A stretch of DNA of 64,000 bases from Cheiracanthium punctorium (lineage: Eukaryota; Arthropoda; Arachnida; Araneae; Cheiracanthiidae): positions 496,001 to 560,000 of the forward strand of contig JAWZYV010012530.1 in assembly GCA_038373885.1 (NCBI GenBank), written 5' to 3'. How positions within the stretch are numbered: the first letter of the stretch is position 1; each line of letters opens with the position of its first letter. The position numbers and the translations under genes were made by a program. Under the pieces are notes generated by a model, which was not told where the DNA came from, ran no database searches, and saw nothing but the letters and a program-made list of their open reading frames with translations. Below are positions 56,541 through 64,000 of this stretch, one piece after another.

Positions 56541-58791
56541 TATTTATTTAATTTGTCTATTGTCAACTTCTACGATGTGAAAATCAAACTTTCGTATTCA
56601 AAACAAGAAATCATCTTGCAAAATAGGTTATCTGAATTAACCGGAAAAGTCAAATGTCACTTTGAATTATGATTGATTTTGAAAATTAAATTTCTTATTC
56701 GTGAAGATACGGTCAGTGAAAATAAGAATGTATATTTTTGCAACATCGACTCTAAAGTTCCTTATTTCTATACAAATTATCTGACATGTCTAATGTTTTA
56801 CAATATAATTAGTATTTGACGTCATCCTGCTTTCACGTTCATATGCAAATATTTAACTCCGATTCGTTTACACTATTGCATTGCACGCATAATCACGTTT
56901 TTCGTGATGCATCCAATCAAAGCTTTAATCATAATCCCGTAAAACAATAGCTTTACTGTAGTGCAAGAAGACCTTAATTAAATGACACGCGAGAAGCACT
57001 GCATGTTTCAAAATTTGTTGCCAAAGATGTAGTTACAATTCAATTTGAAACCATTTTATCAATAAAAATTCTTCCTTCTTCGTATATTTAAAGTGTAAAA
57101 TACATTTAAATACAAAAGGAGGAAAGAAACTGAAAAAGTGCTAAAACAAAGAACTTATAATAGTAGGCTGAATAATGGGACACATTTTGTATGAAAATTA
57201 TATTTAAATGAATATTTCTGGCACAGTTGAAGGTTTAATAAAAGAAAAAAAAATCCTGATTTTTAAAGGACCTCGAACATGTAATCTTTAATGCTGAAAA
57301 AATATATACATTAATAGGAAAGGGAAATTATTATAATGAAAAACGATTATATTGTATTGTAACAAACCAAAAGCCGTAAAAAGAAAACTATCCTTACATT
57401 TTATTATTATTGTTAGTTATTGTTAATTAGGCAATAAGTTTTTTAATCAAACATTATTGCGCTTTATACATGATATTAGAATATATACAAATGTACAACT
57501 ATGAATGGTATACAAATGTAATCATTATGAATAAATCACTTAATGTAATCGATTATGATTAAGAAAGTCCCACTGCAACAGACAAACAAGATTATCATGC
57601 TTTTCAAATATTTTATGTTTGCGTGCACCACTTATTATATGAAATAAACCCCTCGCACTTTATTATAGAATGCATTTTATTCAGTGTGAGCTGAAGAATA
57701 TTCCTCTATCGGAATTCGTCTACAAGTGTATTAATAACATAAAAATGAAAGAAAAAAAAGAAAGTTTTTCACAGGCAACATACATATGAAATCTGTAGCA
57801 GAGAAGCAATTATTTTATTAAAATGAAACTAAGGTTAGTGGTAATGGATATTTTTTTGTTTGTTTGGAAACTGTAATTATGAGGTGAATGTGTTATATGT
57901 AGATTATAAATGCTTAAGTAGTATTAAACCATTAGACACATGTAACAGAACAGTAATTTACTTTTGAAAATATCCTTTCTGATCTGATTGAAATAAAAGT
58001 ACTGAAATGGAAAAAAAATAAACTTAACTCCATCCTCAAAACATATTGGCAGTGTCAAACACTGAGGCAAACACTCTTATTTAGAAACTTAATTAAACTA
58101 AATATATTATTTTAACTGTTCAACATTTGTAAAAGGCATTGCAGTTTTAAATAAATATATATTCTTAATGCAGCCGATAAATACGTATTTCGTTCGTTTG
58201 GAAGAAAATCGTCGCAACTGAAAAATTAAGTTTTGAGGAAACGTTTTTGAATAATTTTATGAATTTTTAATAAAAACTTTAAGTATTTAAACAACTTAAA
58301 TCTGAATGTTACTAGTCTTCAACAAAACACATACCCCTTTTGTAAGGTGTTAAGGAACAAATAAGCGAAACACGATTTTTGAGCTGTGGCAGTTTTCTTC
58401 TGAACGAGCGATATGTCATCTATTTGATTCAAAATGTATTGTACCTAAAATATTAATAACGAAGAATATCCAAAAAATAAGTAAAAAAATCACACTTCAA
58501 CTGCACTGAAACTGAGCTTTGCATCGTAACGCATTAAGAAAACTCCGACTGAAATAGCAATTGCGCAGTGCCAGAGTATTTGGAACAGTGGACAATTTTT
58601 TTCTTGTCTCGATATTAGTCGTTAATTAATCTTTTCCAGCAATTAAGTTTATTATTATCATAATTCAATATCAAGGTTTGAATCAGCTGCAAATTTTCTT
58701 CATATAGGATTCACAAAATCAGGCTGTTAACTAAGATTTCGCGAAATTGACGATTGAAATATTAGAAAAGGGATTACATGCATAGTATATA
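56541..58791. other. AT-rich sequence without recognisable feature
   Basis: No gene, RNA gene or ordered repeat was recognised. Confidence 0.5.
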
Positions 58792-58793
58792 TA

Positions 58794-59416
58794 CAAGATG
58801 TCCCAAAAATAGCGTCCAAACTCTGCACAGCCAGATTCCTCGTTGGAAGTACATGAAAATTGCCCGAAGAACTGTACCTGTACAATCCATAGTTTTCGAG
58901 AAAAATACGAAAAACGAAATATGACGTCACATCCTGCTATCAAAAACAACTAGAAACATTAAATTGGATACTGGATTACATATGGGGGACTCGGTGTTAT
59001 GGCCGCTACAATCTGGCACCTATGGGTTGCTTTCAATGAAAACGATTGAAAGAATTGATCTATCGAGTCCTAATTCCAACAAATAGTGATTCAGTCCCTT
59101 CCCTTCGTGCTGGTGTATTTATGTGGGCACCAGATGGAACGTAAGCAGTTGGCCATTACACTGCGCAAGCATGCAAGTCTCAATACGCACCGTGGACATT
59201 TTGAGCATAATTTTATGAAAGTATATGCAAAAAAAACTATGTTCATGATTCCGATAAAGGCTCTTTTCGTGAACCGAAAATGACGTTTCTGTTTTTTTCT
59301 AGCACTTTTCTTGAAAGCTACGGGCCGTACAATTATGGTTCTTTGGGCACTTTTTATGTACTCCCAACGAGGAATCTGGTTGTGCAGAGTTTGGGTGCTA
59401 TTTTTGGGACACCCTG
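58794..59416. mobile_element. TA-flanked non-autonomous mariner-like element with about 137-bp inverted arms
   Basis: The element is 623 bp, with TA on both sides (58792-58793, 59417-59418). Left arm 58794-58930 and right arm 59280-59416 pair through TGTCCCAAAAATAGC, CCAAACTCTGCACA-CCAGAT, TCCTCGTTGG-AGTACAT and TTGTAC/TGTACA blocks to ATGACGT. The outer sequence ACAGGGTGTCCC (inverse of the right end) is a common terminus of long-ended mariner relatives. The 350-bp interior has no recognisable transposase. Confidence 0.88.
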
Positions 59417-59418
59417 TA

Positions 59419-60905
59419 TATGTTCAGGTGGTTGTAATTTATTTTTCCCTTTAAACAGCACTCAACAGCTAAAATGGGTGAGCTGATTGCCACCAAATGT
59501 GGCATATGGACTGTACACGACATGCACTCAAAGAAGTTTTTTGAAAAGTTTAGCTCAAAAATGTCCACTAGATGGCGCGTTGCATGGTGAAATCAGCTCA
59601 AAGATGACCCAAATGTGTTAATAAATGCCCAAAAACTATTCGATAAATGTTGAAATTGTTTGTACACTTTCAACTGCCCATTTCGATTATTAAATTTGCT
59701 GAGAGCATTCCTTGAGAGCATCTCATATATAGCCTACATACCAAATTTGGTTACAATCCGTTCTCCCCAAAGCACATATGCGGTACCTTTTTGGTACCGT
59801 AAACAGGGCAAACAGGGTTCTCCCCTTTTAGCGGTAGAACCCTGCTTATAGGGGAAGTTTAATCATAACCAACTTTGTATATTAAAGTTAGGCAAATTAC
59901 TTCAAATGTCCCATCATCATTCCGTACCTTCTATCTGAAAGGTATGATAATTATTATTTAAAAAAGCATGCTTAATTTTCTGTAATCTTCAAATCATTCT
60001 CTTTGGCCTAATGAGAAAAAGATCAAGATGCAGACCAACCTTGAGAATGGGCTGTTTCGATTCAAAGGGACTTCGATGTACTCAAGGTTAGACATTGGCA
60101 AGTCAAGGTTTCCAGAGGGAAGACTGGGAAAAACGTCTGAAGGAGGCCTGCAGAGCACTCAGGCTGATATGCTGTTAAGGAAGATAATTAAATGTCTAAT
60201 TAATCATTGCAAACCACTTCTTTGGCATCACCAAATAGTTCTCTTCATAATGATACCTAACCCTTTATTTTCATTGCTGAGAATTAGTTTATTCATATAA
60301 AAATGAATACATAATAAATGCAACATTCATAATATTTGAGTATATATATTTCTCAACTAATAATAAAAATTCATAAAAACTAATAAAACCATAATTATTC
60401 CAAGCAACTACAGTTCATGTACATTTTCAGAGGAAAAAAATCATAAATTTAAACTACTTTAATATAATACATATTGCAATTATATTTATTGATGAAAGAG
60501 AGGCACATTTTTGAACTGGAACATTCTTGAACATTAAACATTGATTTTATTTTAAAAATGTGCTAAATTATTGACATTAAGGGAGCCAGGGATTGATGTC
60601 GCTTATTCGCATGTTGAAATTACTGAAGCTAATAATACGTAATTTGACATATTTGTGAGGTTTTTAATGAAGGCACTCGATAAGAGAATTTTCAAAATTC
60701 GTAATTTATGGGGATAGAAGGGCCAAAACGTCCGTTTAGTTTATATCCCTCTCTCTCTCAAAGAAGAGAGATCCATAAAATTCTTACTGTAAAATGTAAC
60801 AGTCACGAATGTCTTAAAATCAATTTCAAATGAAAAACATCCACCCTTCCTTTTTTTTCACATACCTTTCATAAAAACACTGTTTTTAAAAGTCTTCTTT
60901 TAAAA
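59419..60905. other. Spacer; CTCF-like motif and paired short hairpins
   Basis: CCACTAGATGGCGC at 59565-59578 resembles a CTCF core. At about 59780-59850 two short stem-loops occur (GGTACC-TTTTT-GGTACC and AGGGTTCT-AGAACCCT). No gene was recognised. The 90-codon frame at 60028-60300 has no known domain. Confidence 0.45.
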
Positions 60906-60907
60906 TA

Positions 60908-61727
60908 CAGTGGAACCCCGATCTATCGTTCCCGCATTCATCGTTTTCCCGTATTGATCGTTTTATTTCTATGGTCCCTGCACAAACTGTATTCAAATAA
61001 CGTTAAGAAAACCCGCATGTATCGTTCGTCAAAAATTCGCTCTCCCGCGTTCATCGTTGAAAATGTTTCTTCTGACCGAAATGAAATTGAAGATCAAGGG
61101 GATCAAAATGGCTTACAAATTTAATTACTTCCTGGTATGATATCTTGGGTTGATGATGGTATAGGTGAAGAGTTCTTACATCCAGCAGGGATGTATATGG
61201 TGAGAAATGCAGTGATTATATTTATTTTGATTTAGAAGTAGCAACGTGCGGTATCCTAAGAATGGAAGAAATGGGATGCAAAAATGAAAATAATGGAAGA
61301 AGCTGAGAATAATATTCAGGCCGATGAGACTGAGCCAACACTAGTGCCTAGTTTATCCTACGCAATAACGGTATTTGAAATTGTATGACTTTTATATACA
61401 AACATGAATACACATAAAAAGACAAAAAAAAAAAAAAAAAAAAAATACTGTAAATCTTAAGAATTTTGTTTAATTAAAAGATTAATGAAAAACCCTGAAA
61501 ATTACTGATTCTTTAAAAATAAGTATCACTTAATTTCTAAATAACTTCAGTTTGTTTCATTTACAGTTTGGTAACAAATTTAGTATGTTTGGTATACTGC
61601 ATACATTGTGTGTATCCATAAATACTGTTTTCTTAATATTTTGACTTTAACCCGCATTTATCGTTTTCCCGCATGCATCGTTTTTTACTACGCACCCCTT
61701 GAAAAACGATAGATCGAGGTTTTACTG
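60908..61727. mobile_element. pogo/Tigger-type non-autonomous element with direct subterminal repeats
   Basis: The element is 820 bp with TA on both sides (60906-60907, 61728-61729). Left end CAGTGGAACCCCGATCTATC and right-end inverse CAGTAAAACCTCGATCTATC differ at four positions. The 15-mer CCCGCATNNATCGTT occurs with small changes at about 60932, 60949, 61012 and 61044 near the left end and 61651 and 61668 near the right end, all in the same orientation. The interior keeps a decayed stretch (TLVPSLSYAITVFEIV, about 61339-61386) reminiscent of a pogo-type transposase C-terminus, but no intact frame. Confidence 0.85.
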
Positions 61728-61917
61728 TATTACAATTATAAATCTAATAGACACAACTTGTTTATGATTAAAAACTTATTAAAAATTTTTGTTTGAATTT
61801 AATATTAAAAAACATTATTTTCCAGTACACCTAAGAATTAAAAACGATGAACTAAATTAATGTGCTAAATCAATGACCTACAATAAAACTAATACAATGT
61901 CAAAGAATGTGTTGTTA

Positions 61918-62003
61918 CAGAATGTTTGGAGGACCCCTAATTTTGAAAATAAATAACTCAAAAACGATGATTGATAGAAGCATGAAACCAGTGGTATGCT
62001 ATC

Positions 62004-62036
<33 letters not shown>

Positions 62037-62740
62037 CTTAAGAATTTGATACAGAAGCCACAAAATTTTAGTTACAAATCGCGCCGGCAGATGACGCAGC
62101 ATACGATAAGACGGATCTAAGAAAATCCTCATTCGCAGCACACATGACCGCTCTATTGCCCAAAACTTCCAGTTTGGGCTATAATCTCTTACAACGGCGT
62201 CATTGGGCCTTTTTTTCGTTTCGAGAAAGGATTATGACTGACGATATATTACGCTTTCGAAACACTTCACACCATTCCTCTACGGTTGGGTGATCGATCA
62301 GGTACGGCATGGTTTATACAAGATGGGGCTCGCCTACACCGTACGCAAGACTTCCTGAACGAGTAACTCGCTGATAGAGTTATTGCGCTGAACTAATCGA
62401 CATTTATGGAAAAAGGCATGAATTGACTTCCATTCACTCTCGGCCTCATAACCTTCCCAACTTCCGAAATTTTCTTCCTGGCTACGGACCTGGCGTGTAG
62501 TGTGGAAGATGAGCATATTAAATCAATTTTTTTTTTTTTTTTTTGTGATCGTTCTCGGCGTTTCAGCTCTCTTTTTGGCATTCGTATTGCCGCTTATGAA
62601 GCCATTTATTGGAGCAGTTTGTAACTAAAATGGCTTCAGTATCAAATTCTGACGGCTTTTTTATTTAACTTACCACTTTGTTTCGTGCTTCTATCTATCA
62701 CCGATATTCAAAAATTAGGGGTTCTTCGTGAAACACCTTG
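61918..62740. mobile_element. Mariner-like element with long inverted arms and a transposase scrap
   Basis: The element is 823 bp with TA at both sides (61916-61917, 62741-62742). The arms (left about 61918-62080, right about 62616-62740) pair through CCCCTAATTTT, GATAGAAGCA-GAAAC, AGAATTTGATAC-GAAGCCA and TTTTAGTTACAAA. The left arm contains an A-run (62007-62034) absent from the right, so it was expanded or inserted after formation. A fragment of transposase lies between the arms. A second A/T run lies at 62526-62544. Confidence 0.85.
62172..62395 (+). pseudogene. Transposase fragment of the DUF4817-linked mariner type
   Basis: The translation VWAIISYNGVIGPFFF (62172-62219) and, after a frameshift, WFIQDGARLHRTQDFLNE (about 62309-62363) correspond to the conserved block around the second catalytic Asp (consensus WFQQDGATAHTA) in this transposase group. 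Neither the first nor the third catalytic residue remains. Together with the N-terminal scrap at 21238 it shows that this lineage was once active, although the two pieces belong to different insertions. Confidence 0.7.
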
Positions 62741-62742
62741 TA

Positions 62743-63415
62743 TATTTAAGGCTATAGATATACGAGCTGTCATAAGCCAAAATTCTTGTTACCAAGGGTT
62801 GACAGTTGTACCAAGCGGTTTATTGTCTTAGCATGTATGTTTTTTTTTTTTTGTTGTTGTTGTTATTGTTGTTTTGGCCCTATCAGTTGAAATTGTACAA
62901 TTCTAATTCTCAATTCAAGGTGAAAAGCTAAGACCCTGCAGTAACGTAGCATATGAGGGTGTCTTTTTCGTTTAATTGAATTTCCACTTTTTAATGATGG
63001 ACCCATAGCATCACGGTCATCTTGTTATGATTACGTGGACCCAGGTCCTCGAGATTTTAATGGTCTTCAACCTTGAGGTCTGATAGTAGACTTTTGATAT
63101 CCCTTTCAAAATATCATTATTTTTAACTACAGTATATGAACTTTTAAATAAACGTGTATATTTTTCCAACTTCAGTTATGATGTGAAAATTCCTTGTATC
63201 TTCTTTAGTTGCATGCTTTCAGGCATTTGAACTTCAAATTTCTGCTATAGGACTCTTCTAGGAGATTATTAATGGGCACTCTTTGAATATCACTCCTATT
63301 TTCTGTATTTGGGTATCACGGCACTTTTCTCCCACAAAAGAAGCACTTACGCATACGAACTTTTCATATATTGCACATGAGCATGAACTATTTATTTTGC
63401 GTGTCCTGCTTTATG
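62743..63415. other. AT-rich sequence without recognisable feature
   Basis: A short (GTT)n tract lies at about 62849-62870. No gene was recognised. Confidence 0.5.
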
Positions 63416-63417
63416 TA

Positions 63418-64000
63418 CGCGGCGTATTCGGAAAGTAAGTTCCATTCCCCCCCCCTCAAAAAAAAAATTGTAAATTTTGTTTTCAAGCGAATTTTATTTT
63501 TAAATGCAAGAGCATGCCTTAAATTATTTTTCTAGATAGTTTTTGCCAATGTTCAAACACTTGTTGTTGCGGGTTACCAGCTTTTCTGTACTTTCTTCAT
63601 AGAAACTTCCCGCCAATGACGATAACCACGACTACGGCGTGCAATTCAAAACAAACGTAGAGAAATGCTCAGTAAAGGAATTGTGTTGCTCCATGACAAT
63701 GCTCGTCCTCATACTGCTGGGGACACTCAAAATATGATTCAACAGTTTCGTTGGGAGCAGTTCGATCATCCACCGTACAGCCTAGACTTGGTGCTGTTCG
63801 ACTACCAGTAGCTCCTTGACAGGAACCGTGAGCTAGGGGGCAAGCTCTTTGAATCCTACGTTGAAATGAAAAATGTTGTGGAGTCGTGGTTATCGTCATT
63901 GACGGGAAGTTTCTATGAAGAAGGTATAGAAAAGCTGGTAACCCGCTACGACAAATGTTTGAACATTGGAGGTAACTATGCAGAAAAATAGTTTAAGGTG
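63418..64000 (+). mobile_element. Mariner foldback derivative, runs off the window
   Basis: It begins after a TA (63416-63417) with CGCGGCGTATTCGGAAAGTA, a mariner-type terminus. The left part, up to 63633, is an inverted copy of the element's own 3' end: 63518-63633 pairs with 63882-63998 at about 85 percent by eye. The left arm joins the transposase gene directly in mid-coding sequence. The right terminus would lie about 100 bp beyond the window if the arms are symmetrical. Confidence 0.9.
63632..63991 (+). pseudogene. Mariner transposase C-terminal half (DD34D)
   Basis: The translation starts in mid-protein with RLRRAIQNKRREML, then HDNARPHTA (second catalytic Asp) and HPPYSLDLVLFDY, whose final Asp lies 34 residues later as in mariner DD34D. 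One in-frame TAG follows. It continues with RELGGKLFESY and EEGIEKLVTRYDKCLN to a stop at 63989. The N-terminal DNA-binding domains and first catalytic Asp are absent because the coding sequence is cut at the junction with the inverted arm. It is not functional. Confidence 0.9.

Noticed and set aside
56162..56672. Open frames after the Penelope coding region
   Set aside because: They are translations of the T-rich 3' region and the ribozyme motif, not genes.
59780..59850. Two short stem-loops resembling a structured RNA
   Set aside because: The stems are 6-8 bp with no match to a known RNA family. Not supportable beyond noting them.

Overview
This is a 64 kb stretch of AT-rich eukaryotic nuclear DNA in which I found no convincing host gene. 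Most lines of open reading frame are short and low in complexity. The only long, protein-like reading frames belong to transposable elements. The mix (Tc1 DD34E, mariner DD34D and DUF4817-type mariner relatives, hAT and pogo/Tigger non-autonomous elements, a Penelope-like retroelement with GIY-YIG, tRNA-derived SINEs) points to an arthropod with a large genome. The two Tc1 transposase types are ones I associate with spider assemblies. The spider call is an inference from memory of those families, not something the sequence proves.

Layout. 0-4.2 kb: a 21-bp tandem repeat ending in a hairpin, a GC-rich retroelement 3' piece with an (AAC)n tail, a 162-bp tandem duplication, a 78-bp near-perfect palindrome, and a TA-flanked element built on a 156-bp duplication. 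6.08-7.58 kb: a complete, apparently intact Tc1-family transposon (27-bp perfect inverted ends, TA duplication, 342-residue transposase with all three catalytic acids). 8.8-15 kb: two copies of an unassigned repeat family around a 1.35-kb foldback element that carries its own nested insertion. 13.0-13.25 kb: a small unidentified reading frame next to a 28-T run. 18.6-19.4 kb: a hAT-type element (8-bp duplication) with a pogo/Tigger MITE nested inside. 21.2 kb: an N-terminal DUF4817-like transposase scrap. 22.4 kb: a hAT MITE. 29.2-29.9 kb: a frameshifted, internally deleted Tc1 relic. 30.9-35.7 kb: a dense island of five hAT-type elements, a SINE and hairpins. 36-40.4 kb: a mariner relic, a degenerate satellite and several long inverted repeats. 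41.1-41.8 kb: a CpG-containing, promoter-like segment with three YY1-type motifs. 43.7 kb: a second SINE copy. 48-54.4 kb: almost featureless. 54.4-56.5 kb: a broken Penelope-like element whose 3' part contains a hammerhead-ribozyme motif. 58.8-64 kb: four non-autonomous or broken Tc1/mariner/pogo elements in a row. The last is a mariner whose N-terminal half has been replaced by an inverted copy of its own 3' end.

Nothing here forms an operon or pathway. The window is best read as an archive of transposition: target-site duplications, nesting order and inverted duplications give a relative chronology. The best candidates for follow-up are the intact Tc1 element, the Penelope hammerhead motif, the mariner foldback, the pogo elements with direct subterminal repeats, and the YY1/CpG segment at 41 kb, which is the only place that looks like a host promoter. 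All calls were made by eye. Coordinates of decayed elements may be off by a few bases, and no similarity search was run.
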